Source: Rhizobium skierniewicense (GTDB lineage: Bacteria; Pseudomonadota; Alphaproteobacteria; Rhizobiales; Rhizobiaceae). Taken from it: a stretch of 64,000 nucleotides of DNA. Of this stretch, positions 36,205-43,590 are shown piece by piece. Each line of letters opens with the position of its first letter. Positions within the stretch are counted from its first letter, which is position 1. The notes beneath the pieces were generated by a model, which had not been told where the DNA came from, searched no databases, and worked only from the letters and a program-made list of their open reading frames with translations. A program made the position numbers and the translations under genes. The stretch is taken from the NCBI RefSeq assembly GCF_014196515.1, contig NZ_JACIDV010000002.1, positions 1 to 64,000 on the forward strand, written 5' to 3'.

Positions 36205-37197
36205 ATGGCAGACGCAACGGTACAGCTGGACGATCTTAAATTGGCTGGCGACGACAAGGTCGTTCCCTTTCAGGTAGAGGGACTGGACGTGCGCGGTCGC
36301 GCCGTTCAGGTCGGACCACTCCTCAATGCTATTCTGGCGCGGCATGACTACCCGCCGGTCGTAGCTCGTCTTTTGGCGGAGGCGGTGGTTTTGACGTCGC
36401 TTATTGGCACCTCCCTTAAGTTTTCCGGCAAACTGACCCTTCAAACGAAGAGCGATGGTCCTGTGGATTTGCTGGTCGCTGATTTTTCTGCACCTGAAAG
36501 CATGCGTGCCTATGCCCGTTTTGATGAGGAGCGTCTGGCTGAGGCGACCGCTGCTGGCCAAACATCGCCGGAACAGTTGCTGGGCGAGGGTATTCTTGCC
36601 TTCACCATCGACCAGGGTGTAGGCATGCAACCATATCAGGGCATCGTACCCCTGGACGGGTCCTCACTGGAAGACATTGCTGGCGTCTATTTTCGTCAGT
36701 CAGAACAGTTGCCGACCCGCGTACGCCTTGGCGTTGCCGAGTTGTTTGACCGGGACAGCGATGGCAATCCGCGTCGCAGTTGGCGCGCAGGCGGTATTAT
36801 TGCGCAGTTTCTGCCACAGGCGCCTGAGCGTGTTCGCCAACGCGACCTTCACGGCGGCGATGGCGACGAGGGTGCTGCCGAATATGCGGAGGACGATGCC
36901 TGGACCGAAGCCGTCGCTCTGATCGACACAGTAGACATGGATGAGCTGACCGATCCGCAGGTGCCTGCGGAAAAACTGTTGTTTCGCCTTTTCCATGAGC
37001 AGGGCGTGCGGGTCTATGATCCGCAACTGATCGTCGATCGCTGCAACTGCTCGCGCGACAAGATCAAAGGGGTCCTGTCAGGATTTTCCGCAACGGAAAT
37101 CCAGGAAAGCCAGGAGAATGGTGTCATCTCCGTCACCTGCGAGTTCTGCTCCACCACCTACCATTATCCGGTTGAGGAAATGGAAGCGGCAAGATGA
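36205..37197 (+). CDS. hslO: Redox-regulated chaperone Hsp33
   Basis: A 330-residue holdase chaperone activated by oxidation. The C-terminal redox switch keeps the four zinc cysteines: C280 and C282 (CNC) and C312 and C315 (CEFC). The N-terminal substrate-binding domain holds the GVGMQPYQGIVPL strand. It is about 30 residues longer than the E. coli protein, mainly in an acidic insertion around 215-240, as usual in rhizobia. It is convergent with apaG across a shared terminator. Confidence 0.9.
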   Translation: MADATVQLDDLKLAGDDKVVPFQVEGLDVRGRAVQVGPLLNAILARHDYPPVVARLLAEAVVLTSLIGTSLKFSGKLTLQTKSDGPVDLLVADFSAPESMRAYARFDEERLAEATAAGQTSPEQLLGEGILAFTIDQGVGMQPYQGIVPLDGSSLEDIAGVYFRQSEQLPTRVRLGVAELFDRDSDGNPRRSWRAGGIIAQFLPQAPERVRQRDLHGGDGDEGAAEYAEDDAWTEAVALIDTVDMDELTDPQVPAEKLLFRLFHEQGVRVYDPQLIVDRCNCSRDKIKGVLSGFSATEIQESQENGVISVTCEFCSTTYHYPVEEMEAAR

Positions 37198-37202
37198 GTT
37201 GG

Positions 37203-37230
37203 AAAGGCGGGATGATCTCCCGCCTTTTTT
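37203..37230. terminator. Terminator between hslO and apaG
   Basis: GGCGGGA (37206-37212) pairs with TCCCGCC (37218-37224), extended by AAA/TTT, and is followed by TTTTTT for hslO. The leftward gene apaG ends inside its right flank, so it may serve both. Confidence 0.65.
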
Positions 37231-37621
37231 AATTGAGGATTCTTGTCAGGCCGGGACTATCCAGAGAAAATGCGGGGATAGCGACGTTGAAGACCTCGCC
37301 GGTATCCGCCTTCATTTCATAATGGCCGAACATCATGCCGGATGGCGTATCCAGCGGACAGCCGGAGGAGTACTCATAGGTGTCACCGGGTTTCAGCTGC
37401 GGCTGTTCACCGATCACACCGGGGCCCGATACTTCGTCCACCTGTCCGGTTTCATCCGTAATATTCCAGTAGCGACTGACGAGAGTGACAGCCACATTCG
37501 ACAGATTGGAAATCACCACTGTGTAGCCCCAGACGTAACGGCTGTCATCCGGGTCGGACTGCTCTTCAAGGTAATAGGGGTCGACGGTGACCTCGATGTC
37601 TCTTGTCACTGCTCGATACAT
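37229..37621 (-). CDS. apaG: ApaG (CorD) family protein
   Basis: A 130-residue single-domain protein with an immunoglobulin-like beta fold. [14 protein letters not shown] and the C-terminal [16 protein letters not shown] are the family signatures. ApaG has been tied to Co/Mg resistance and in the genome to pyrophosphate-linked functions, without a firm reaction. It sits between hslO and metZ on the minus strand, 237 bases from metZ. Confidence 0.9.
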   Translation of the reverse strand: MYRAVTRDIEVTVDPYYLEEQSDPDDSRYVWGYTVVISNLSNVAVTLVSRYWNITDETGQVDEVSGPGVIGEQPQLKPGDTYEYSSGCPLDTPSGMMFGHYEMKADTGEVFNVAIPAFSLDSPGLTRILN

Positions 37622-37858
37622 AATGCGGCCCTAAGTCATTGCTTGTTAAATATTCTACACCAAAGGCGTGGATCATCGTCAAGAAACTGCAGGTTACCGC
37701 TGGATTTTGAAGAACAGGACGCACGCTTTTCCGATAGATATCACCTTTAGGGTAATATCCGGTTACCACACCCACTTTTTTGGCGTCTCCGGGCGCTGTT
37801 TCGCGGTGGAGGAACGGGTAGACATGGCCCGGCACATGTCCGGGCCGTGGCCCTAGCA

Positions 37859-39043
37859 TCAGGCAGATACCGTGGCGATCGCGGCTGCAAAATCCTCCAC
37901 CAGATCGTCAGTATCTTCTATCCCACAGGAAAGACGCAGCGTGCCGCCGGAAATTCCGAGTTCAGCACGGGCCTCGTCGGTCAGGTTCTTGTGCGTTGTT
38001 GTGGCAGGATGGGTAATCAGGCTTTTCGCATCACCCAGATTGTTGGAAATCTTGACGATCTCAAGCGCATTCTGCAGCTTGAAGGCCGCTTCCTTGCCAC
38101 CTTTCAATTCAAAGCACACCAGCGTCGAGCCACCGGTCATCTGCTTGGCGATGATATCGGCTTGAGGATGGTCGGCGCGGCCTGGGTAGATAACCCTGCC
38201 GATTTTGTTCTGGTCGGCAAGAAAATCGGCAATCTTTCCGGCATTCGCCGTCTGCTGGCGCACGCGCAACGGCAGCGTTTCAATGCCCTTCAGCAGCGTC
38301 CATGCGTTGAAAGGAGACATGGCCGGGCCTGTGTGGCGGAAGTAGTCCTGAAGCTCTTCCTCGATCCACTTTTTGTCGGAGAGAACGACGCCACCGAGAC
38401 AACGTCCCTGACCATCAATGTGCTTGGTTGCGGAGTAGACGACAATATGGGCGCCCAGTTCAAGCGGCTTCTGGAAAAGCGGTGTTGCAAACACGTTGTC
38501 AACGACCAGCTTTGCGCCGATCTGGTTGGCCAGCTTTGCAACGCCTGCGATATCGACCACTTCCAGTGTTGGATTGGTGGGGCTTTCCAGGAAGAAGAGC
38601 TTGGTGTTCTGCTGAATTGCCTTTTCCCAGTTGGCCAGATCACGTCCATCGACCAGCGTGCATTCGATGCCATATTTTGGTGCTAGCGTCTCGACAACCC
38701 AGCGGCAGGAGCCGAACAAGGCGCGGGCGGCAACGATGTGATCGCCTGCCTTCAGCTGGCAGAGAATGGCGGCGCTGACGGCAGCCATGCCCGAGGCCGT
38801 GGCGCGCGCGTCTTCGGCGCCCTCCAGCAGGCACATGCGCTTTTCGAACATGTCATTGGTGGGGCTGGCATAACGGGCGTAGATGAAGCCTTCCGTCTCG
38901 CCCTTGAAGCGGGCTTCGGCCGCCTCGGAGCTGTCGTAGACGAAACCTTGCGTGAGGTAGATCGCCTCAGATGTTTCGCCGTAGCCGGAACGCAGTGTGC
39001 CGCCATGTACCAGCTGTGTTGCCGGGCGCCATTTCTTGCTCAT
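37859..39043 (-). CDS. metZ: O-succinylhomoserine sulfhydrylase
   Basis: A 394-residue Cys/Met-metabolism PLP enzyme that makes homocysteine from O-succinylhomoserine and sulfide. It begins with the MetZ-type KKWRPATQLVHGGTLRSGYGETSEA, and the PLP lysine lies in SATKHIDGQGR. The upstream leader carries a SAM-II aptamer and a terminator, so expression should fall when SAM is plentiful. Related family members (MetY, MetC) cannot be fully excluded, but SAM-II location and length favour MetZ. Confidence 0.9.
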   Translation of the reverse strand: MSKKWRPATQLVHGGTLRSGYGETSEAIYLTQGFVYDSSEAAEARFKGETEGFIYARYASPTNDMFEKRMCLLEGAEDARATASGMAAVSAAILCQLKAGDHIVAARALFGSCRWVVETLAPKYGIECTLVDGRDLANWEKAIQQNTKLFFLESPTNPTLEVVDIAGVAKLANQIGAKLVVDNVFATPLFQKPLELGAHIVVYSATKHIDGQGRCLGGVVLSDKKWIEEELQDYFRHTGPAMSPFNAWTLLKGIETLPLRVRQQTANAGKIADFLADQNKIGRVIYPGRADHPQADIIAKQMTGGSTLVCFELKGGKEAAFKLQNALEIVKISNNLGDAKSLITHPATTTHKNLTDEARAELGISGGTLRLSCGIEDTDDLVEDFAAAIATVSA

Positions 39044-39060
39044 GTCATCACCTTACAAAC

Positions 39061-39090
39061 AAAAAAACCGGCCGCAAAAGCAGACCGGTT
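39061..39090 (-). terminator. Intrinsic terminator in the metZ leader
   Basis: Reading leftward, AACCGGTC and GGCCGGTT pair around a short loop and are followed by seven T residues, 18 bases before the metZ start. Its first arm also pairs with GACCGG at the 3' end of the SAM-II aptamer, giving an alternative antiterminator. Confidence 0.75.
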
Positions 39091-39104
39091 ACAAGCGCAC
39101 CCGG

Positions 39105-39160
39105 TCTTTTTAGCCACTTGTTTAACGTGGCTGCAAGCCGACCGGCCAAATCACCACGGG
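39105..39160 (-). promoter_or_regulatory. SAM-II riboswitch
   Basis: The minus strand reads CCCGTGGTGATTTGGCCGG, then CTTGCAGCCACGTT, AAACAAG and GCTAAAAAGACC. This is the conserved metA-motif (SAM-II) H-type pseudoknot known upstream of metA and metZ in Agrobacterium and relatives. Stem P1 is CGTGG/CCACG, and the GCTAAAAAG segment forms the pseudoknot strand. Confidence 0.9.
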
Positions 39161-39242
39161 ATAAGCTTGGCTTAACCCCGTTAACGACTTGCGTCAATGC
39201 CTTGCTTTTGGTTTTGTCGCCGTGAAACGGGATGACCAAAAC

Positions 39243-40340
39243 ATGACGAGAACGACGGGCATATTGGCGGATGGTGCAATCCGGGAACTGTTCGCCTCCG
39301 GCCAACTGACGAGCGAACGGGCTCTGGATTCGGATCAGATCCAGCCCGCGAGCCTTGATCTGCGGCTCGGCGCCAAGGCCTATCGTGTGCGTGCAAGCTT
39401 CATGCCCGGCCCATCCACAAAAGTGATCGAGAAGCTGAGAAGGCTCAGCCTGCATGAGATCGACCTTGGCGAAGGTGCCGTGCTGGAGACCGGTTGCGTC
39501 TACATCGTACCTTTGATGGAGGCTGTTGCTCTTCCAGCCGATATGTCTGCCTCTGCTAACCCCAAAAGCTCGACTGGCCGTCTGGATATCTTTACCCGCG
39601 TCATAACTGACTATGCGCAGGAATTCGACAAGATACCCACGGGTTACAAGGGTCCACTCTATCTCGAGATCAGTCCGCGCACCTTCCCCATCGTCGTGCG
39701 TCAGGGCTCGCGCCTGTCGCAAATTCGCTTTCGGATCGGTCATGCGGTTTTGAACGAGGCCGAATTGCTGAGCCTGCATGAGAGCGAAACGCTGGTTGCC
39801 AGTGAAACCCCCAACGTGTCAGGCGGCGGCATAGCCCTGTCCATCGACCTTCAGGGCTTTGGCGAGCAAGGTCTTATCGGTTATCGCGGCAAGCATCACA
39901 CAGCCGTTGTCGATGTCGATGAGAAGGCCGCGCACGATGTGCTCGATTTCTGGGAGCCAATCTACGCCCGCGGCCGCGCCGAACTTATTCTCGATCCGGA
40001 TGAATTCTACATCCTCGTCTCCCAAGAAGCCGTCCACGTACCGCCGCTTTATGCAGCGGAGATGACACCTTTCGATCCGCTGGTCGGTGAATTTCGCGTT
40101 CACTATGCCGGCTTCTTCGACCCGGGCTTCGGCCATGCCAGCGCCGGTGGCACCGGCAGCCGGGCCGTTCTGGAAGTCAGAAGCCACGAAGTTCCCTTTA
40201 TCCTCGAGCACGGCCAAATCGTCGGCCGTCTGGTCTATGAACACATGCTGACCAAGCCGGAAGGCCTTTATGGGGCAGGTCTCGGGTCCAATTATCAGGC
40301 TCAAGGCCTCAAGCTTTCAAAACATTTCCGCGCCGGGTAA
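39243..40340 (+). CDS. dcd: dCTP deaminase (two-domain alphaproteobacterial type)
   Basis: A 365-residue protein made of two dUTPase-like beta-barrel domains. The first carries SDQIQPASLDLRLG and SSTGRLDIFTRVITD; the second carries VLDFWEPIYARGRAELIL and FGHASAGGTGSRAVLEV. It should deaminate dCTP to dUTP for thymidylate supply. The usual enzyme is about 190 residues; this duplicated form of about 365 is common in alphaproteobacteria. I chose the ATG at the conserved TRTTGILADGAIRELF; an upstream start lacks conservation. It is divergent from metZ. Confidence 0.85.
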   Translation: MTRTTGILADGAIRELFASGQLTSERALDSDQIQPASLDLRLGAKAYRVRASFMPGPSTKVIEKLRRLSLHEIDLGEGAVLETGCVYIVPLMEAVALPADMSASANPKSSTGRLDIFTRVITDYAQEFDKIPTGYKGPLYLEISPRTFPIVVRQGSRLSQIRFRIGHAVLNEAELLSLHESETLVASETPNVSGGGIALSIDLQGFGEQGLIGYRGKHHTAVVDVDEKAAHDVLDFWEPIYARGRAELILDPDEFYILVSQEAVHVPPLYAAEMTPFDPLVGEFRVHYAGFFDPGFGHASAGGTGSRAVLEVRSHEVPFILEHGQIVGRLVYEHMLTKPEGLYGAGLGSNYQAQGLKLSKHFRAG

Positions 40341-40391
40341 TCATAACGGTGTCTTGACAGTTCTCCGGAACTGTCGGACCCTTACGTTCAC

Positions 40392-40462
40392 GCGGGTGTA
40401 GCTCAATGGTAGAGCAGCAGCTTCCCAAGCTGAATACGAGGGTTCGATTCCCTTCACCCGCT
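40392..40462 (+). tRNA. tRNA-Gly (anticodon CCC), 3' end at prophage junction
   Basis: A cloverleaf with acceptor arm GCGGGTG/CACCCGC, D arm AGCTCAATGGTAGAGC, anticodon loop TTCCCAA and T arm GAGGGTTCGATTCCCTT. It reads GGG. No CCA is encoded: after the discriminator T the sequence is CAGCC, unlike the tRNA-Thr gene in this window which encodes CCA. The prophage begins here, so the original 3' end was probably replaced on integration. Confidence 0.88.
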
Positions 40463-40463
40463 C
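40438..40463 (+). other. Putative attL core
   Basis: The T arm and acceptor 3' strand of tRNA-Gly (40438-40463) form the likely crossover region of the integrase encoded at 41789-42817. A second copy should mark the right end of the prophage outside the window. Confidence 0.55.
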
Positions 40464-40863
40464 AGCCTTCAAATTCTAGCTTTTCGTGTGCTTCCCACTA
40501 TATCGAAGAGTAAAGTTTTACAGGTAGTTTTACAGGGTAGTGTTCCCTGTGTGATCTATTATGCTTAATTAGTGTGGACTTTGGCGACTAAGAAATTTGG
40601 ATAGTGGCACTGCGTTAACTGTAGCAATTTTGTGGCAGTGATTTACATTTGTAGCGTGCTTATTAATTAATTATCAAAATTGTTAGAGCAAGCTATAGAC
40701 CTGAGGGCAAATGTACGCATAATGGCGGCAACACACAGGAATAGGGGTTGACACGATTTAATTTTCGTATATCGGCGCGCTGACATACAAAAAACAAATC
40801 TGTAACCTACATACGGAACAGATGACGACTTGATTGGTTCTCGTCGTATAGAAGGAGCGAGTT
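40463..40863. other. AT-rich left end of the prophage
   Basis: A 401-base stretch with no convincing gene, clearly richer in AT than the host side. TTGACA occurs at 40748-40753 with TATATC at 40768, but the 14-base spacing is too short for a good promoter. Integrase arm sites may lie here; none is recognisable by eye. Confidence 0.45.
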
Positions 40864-41067
40864 ATGGAAACTAATTTGCAATGCAACCAGCTCGCTGCGC
40901 GATTCGAAAAGATGGCCGCAGGCGGGCTTCTAGATGTTAAGTTCTTTGTTCGTAACCAAGATGAGGCTTCTGCTGAGTCGGTTTGTGAAGAAGTGAACCG
41001 TCTTTATGAAGCCGTCGACCGCGGTGAAGAAGTTGAACTTGACTTCCGTGATTCACTTCACGCATAA
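40864..41067 (+). CDS. Hypothetical small phage-end protein
   Basis: A 67-residue acidic protein with predicted helices (CNQLAARFEKMAAGGLLDVKFF, then ESVCEEVNRLYEAVDRGEEV, split here by a short polar stretch). AAGGAG lies 8 bases before the ATG and a strong terminator follows, so it looks like a self-standing transcription unit. I do not recognise a family. Placed just inside attL and away from the early operon, it is a candidate for a gene expressed in the lysogen. Confidence 0.6.
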   Translation: METNLQCNQLAARFEKMAAGGLLDVKFFVRNQDEASAESVCEEVNRLYEAVDRGEEVELDFRDSLHA

Positions 41068-41096
41068 GATGTGACAGTTTCATAACGGTCAGCATC

Positions 41097-41126
41097 AAGC
41101 CCCGGAAGAAATTCCGGGGCTTTTCT
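41097..41126 (+). terminator. Strong intrinsic terminator
   Basis: An 11-bp perfect stem AAGCCCCGGAA/TTCCGGGGCTT with a GAAA loop and a T-rich tail (TTTTCTTTT), 30 bases after the 67-residue gene. Confidence 0.85.
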
Positions 41127-41143
41127 TTTGTGGGCAAATCAAA

Positions 41144-41755
41144 ATGATCATTAGCGGCGACAAAGCGCATGAAGCGTTTAAGAAAATCCATCACGTGCGT
41201 GAAGAGTATGCGACCTACGTTAATGGAGCTAATCTCAACTGCATCTCAGTTGAAGACTTGTATTCAGTCGTATCGACTATGTATGAGATCAAAATCACTA
41301 AAAAGGGCGTTACTTTCGAAGGTAACTTCTTACGTGGCCTCATGGAGCGCTATGCCAAAGAAGTCATCATCCGTGTGCGGATGAATCAAACTGACGATTG
41401 GCTGCGGTTTACCGCTGTTAAGGAATTGTGCCACGTCATAATTGACGAGCGTGAAGATTGGTCTGTCGATGGAGTTCGAACCATTGAAGATCTCCTGATT
41501 GAATATTTTGCCAACATCGGAGACGTTGCCAAGGGTGTATCACAGTCAGAGATGCTGGCTGAAATTGCTGCTCTCGAGCTGCTCTACCCCTATGAGTGTC
41601 GCGAACATGACATTGCTCGACTTGCCAAAAAAGAGACATCACTCATCAAAATAGCAAGTTATCATCGTGTGCCGACGGCAATGATTTCGAGAGCGCTGGA
41701 CAGTTACTATCATGTAAGTGTCGCCGGTCCGATATGGAAGCAGATCGTAGAATAG
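41144..41755 (+). CDS. ImmA/IrrE-like protein with altered metal motif
   Basis: A 203-residue protein resembling the ImmA/IrrE (DUF955) metallopeptidase family in length and in the segment RFTAVKELCHVIID (88-101), followed by an acidic helix. The family motif HExxH is KELCH here (K93, E94, H97), so the first zinc histidine is missing. Family members cleave phage or mobile-element repressors; without the histidine this copy may be a binding protein only. It lies at the left prophage end after a terminator and just before the convergent integrase. The assignment is tentative. Confidence 0.5.
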   Translation: MIISGDKAHEAFKKIHHVREEYATYVNGANLNCISVEDLYSVVSTMYEIKITKKGVTFEGNFLRGLMERYAKEVIIRVRMNQTDDWLRFTAVKELCHVIIDEREDWSVDGVRTIEDLLIEYFANIGDVAKGVSQSEMLAEIAALELLYPYECREHDIARLAKKETSLIKIASYHRVPTAMISRALDSYYHVSVAGPIWKQIVE

Positions 41756-41778
41756 TAGATATTAAGTTTAGCTATCAG

Positions 41779-41808
41779 ATAGGCGACTTCAGCGTCGCCT
41801 ATTTTTTT
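41779..41808. terminator. Terminator between IrrE-like gene and integrase
   Basis: A 9-bp stem ATAGGCGAC/GTCGCCTAT (41779-41787 with 41794-41802) with a T run for rightward transcripts. It spans the end of the integrase gene and could stop the leftward early operon too. Confidence 0.75.
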
Positions 41809-42817
41809 GCGCTTCGTTCAGTTGCTTGATCATCTCCTTCGTGGCCGAATTGCGACCTACATAGCGTCGAATAATCCGCTCAACCGCTTCCTCTTCCCAA
41901 GCCATGATTTCAGCAATGACGCGAACGGATAGACCAGCATTGTAGAACTTGGTTGCGGCTGTCCCGCGCAGGTCATGAAAGTGCAGATCGCGTTCAAGCA
42001 TGCTGTTTCGTTCTTTAGCGCGCCAGAACATCGTGTTGAGGCCGTCCTGCTTCCACGGCTTTTTCTTGGTGCTAGTTAGGATGACAGGCGACCGCTTTGG
42101 AATTCGCGCAAGTACCTCGTTCAAGGCGTCGTAGCGGGGAATGATCGCTTCGCGCTTTTGTTTGCTCTTGCCGGTCGAGATGATGATGGCGTCCTCGCCA
42201 ACATGGGACCATGAGAGTTTAAGCAGGTCGCCTACGCGCAGGCCCGTGTGCGCAGCTAGGTCGATAACCCACATAACCTCTTGCGAACAACCAACCTTGA
42301 CCTGGGCGATATCGCTGTCTGTCCAAATGATCTCGGATCGGTCGCTGGTGTAAAGGTGCTTGATGCCCTCGGCGGGGTTCGAATTGAGTTTGCCCATCGG
42401 GTCTACACCATGGGACAGAATGCGAGAGAGAACCTGCATTCCGGTGTCAGCTGCGCGCGGTGTGTCGCTGTACTGCCCGCGCCACTGGCGAATGCGCGGC
42501 CTGATTTTCTCGGCCCTATTAAACTGAGAGATACTTAAATCCCCAAAGTGCGCTGAAATCCGATCTATCCAAGGCGTCCAGACGCGCTTGGTGGAGTCGG
42601 CAATCTTTTTGAATTCTGTCGCTTTGTAGTGGGTGATGATTGAGCGGAATTTACCGTTCTCTGGTTCGGCACGGCTGGCGACGGCCTCATTATAAGACGC
42701 CATGAAAGCTGGTGAGCCGGGTTCGCCTGTGAGCCTTGGGCCACCGCGCCAAGCATAGTAATATGTACTGCCCTTGGCCTTTACGGTGTGAATGCCTTTA
42801 AGCTCAACTGTAACCAT
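41789..42817 (-). CDS. int: Phage tyrosine integrase
   Basis: A 342-residue tyrosine recombinase. The catalytic set is complete: R194 (HTGLRVGDLL), K in STGKSKQKREA, H281 and R284 (HDLRGTAAT), W307 in place of the second histidine, and Y319 (RRYVGR). A core-binding domain (about 55-150) precedes it. It should integrate the phage at tRNA-Gly(CCC). The ATG is used rather than a TTG four codons earlier. It is the last gene of the leftward early operon and overlaps the previous gene slightly. Confidence 0.9.
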   Translation of the reverse strand: MVTVELKGIHTVKAKGSTYYYAWRGGPRLTGEPGSPAFMASYNEAVASRAEPENGKFRSIITHYKATEFKKIADSTKRVWTPWIDRISAHFGDLSISQFNRAEKIRPRIRQWRGQYSDTPRAADTGMQVLSRILSHGVDPMGKLNSNPAEGIKHLYTSDRSEIIWTDSDIAQVKVGCSQEVMWVIDLAAHTGLRVGDLLKLSWSHVGEDAIIISTGKSKQKREAIIPRYDALNEVLARIPKRSPVILTSTKKKPWKQDGLNTMFWRAKERNSMLERDLHFHDLRGTAATKFYNAGLSVRVIAEIMAWEEEAVERIIRRYVGRNSATKEMIKQLNEAQKNRRR

Positions 42818-43031
42818 TCTTTTTATCAAACTCCGCCAGCTCGCGATCTAATTCAGAGTCGTCACTCTGTGTCGGTGGCGTAAAGTGCCATCGAAAGGTG
42901 CCGTCTGGCAATGTGTCCAATGCAGTCGGCGTCATGCCACCTTTTTTCAAAGCTTCCAGAGTGGCGTTCACGTCGCGCACCCGGAGTGTCGGGCGGCGAC
43001 TCTTTCTGGTTTGTGGGTCTGTGGTTGTCAT
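42804..43031 (-). CDS. Small protein before integrase, possible excisionase
   Basis: A 75-residue charged protein (MTTTDPQTRKSRRPTLRVRD, ending in an acidic helix and GYS). The ATG at 43031 overlaps the stop of the HNH gene (ATGA), and its end overlaps int by 14 bases. Size and place next to int are those of a recombination directionality factor, but no clear winged-helix motif is visible, so the excisionase idea is only positional. Confidence 0.55.
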   Translation of the reverse strand: MTTTDPQTRKSRRPTLRVRDVNATLEALKKGGMTPTALDTLPDGTFRWHFTPPTQSDDSELDRELAEFDKKNGYS

Positions 43032-43366
43032 AGCTCCACCTCTTCGCAGCGCATGCGCCTTGCTTCCTCGCGCCGCATCGCATTGCGCTTGCGCGTCACC
43101 ATTTCCAGATGATCGGGGTTGGGGTTGACGCAAAGGCGATTGCGGCATTTGTGATCAAGTTCTTTTTTGCCGGGAATGTACCCGTGCTCGTTGGTCCACA
43201 TGGCGATGTGCACGGCGACGGTTTGCCCGCCCAGCGACATTCGCGGATAACCAGCTCCGCGCCCTTCCTTGCCGGAATTGGGGCCGGTCCATGTCCAACA
43301 ACCTGTTTCCGGGTTGATCTCAACGCGGCTCATGATCTTATCAAAGATGGATTGGCGGCGGCTCAT
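43028..43366 (-). CDS. HNH homing-type endonuclease
   Basis: A 112-residue HNH nuclease of the phage type. AVHIAMWTNEHGYIPGKKEL leads into DHKCRNRLCVNPNPDHLEMV, giving the D/H, N and H catalytic positions and a Cys pair. The NPNPDHL segment carries an extra NP compared with the common CVNPDHL form. It overlaps both neighbours by four bases, so it is translated as part of the early operon rather than being a free-standing insertion. Confidence 0.8.
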   Translation of the reverse strand: MSRRQSIFDKIMSRVEINPETGCWTWTGPNSGKEGRGAGYPRMSLGGQTVAVHIAMWTNEHGYIPGKKELDHKCRNRLCVNPNPDHLEMVTRKRNAMRREEARRMRCEEVEL

Positions 43367-43590
43367 GCGCCCCCCGTGGTGGCGAGGAACTGTTCAATCG
43401 ACTCGGCTGCGCTTTCCGCCAGCAAGCGGGCGAAATGGATTTTTCCGTCATCGCTGGCTGGCAACGTCTCGGGCATCCATTGACGGATTGAGGCTGCGGC
43501 TAGCCGCATTTCTTCCCTGAGTTCGTCTAGCGTGAGGGCGGTCGGTACAGATGCTTTGTTTTCGCTGTTTGTTTGCGATTCCGGCATCAC
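43363..43590 (-). CDS. Hypothetical early phage protein
   Basis: A 75-residue acidic, helical protein (LTLDELREEMRLAAASIRQW, then a second helix near the end). It overlaps both neighbours by four bases, which supports translation. No family is recognised. Confidence 0.6.
   Translation of the reverse strand: MMPESQTNSENKASVPTALTLDELREEMRLAAASIRQWMPETLPASDDGKIHFARLLAESAAESIEQFLATTGGA

Noticed and set aside
40748-40773. TTGACA and TATATC as a promoter for the first prophage gene.
   Set aside because: The 14-base spacing is too short for a sigma-70 promoter; kept as a remark only.
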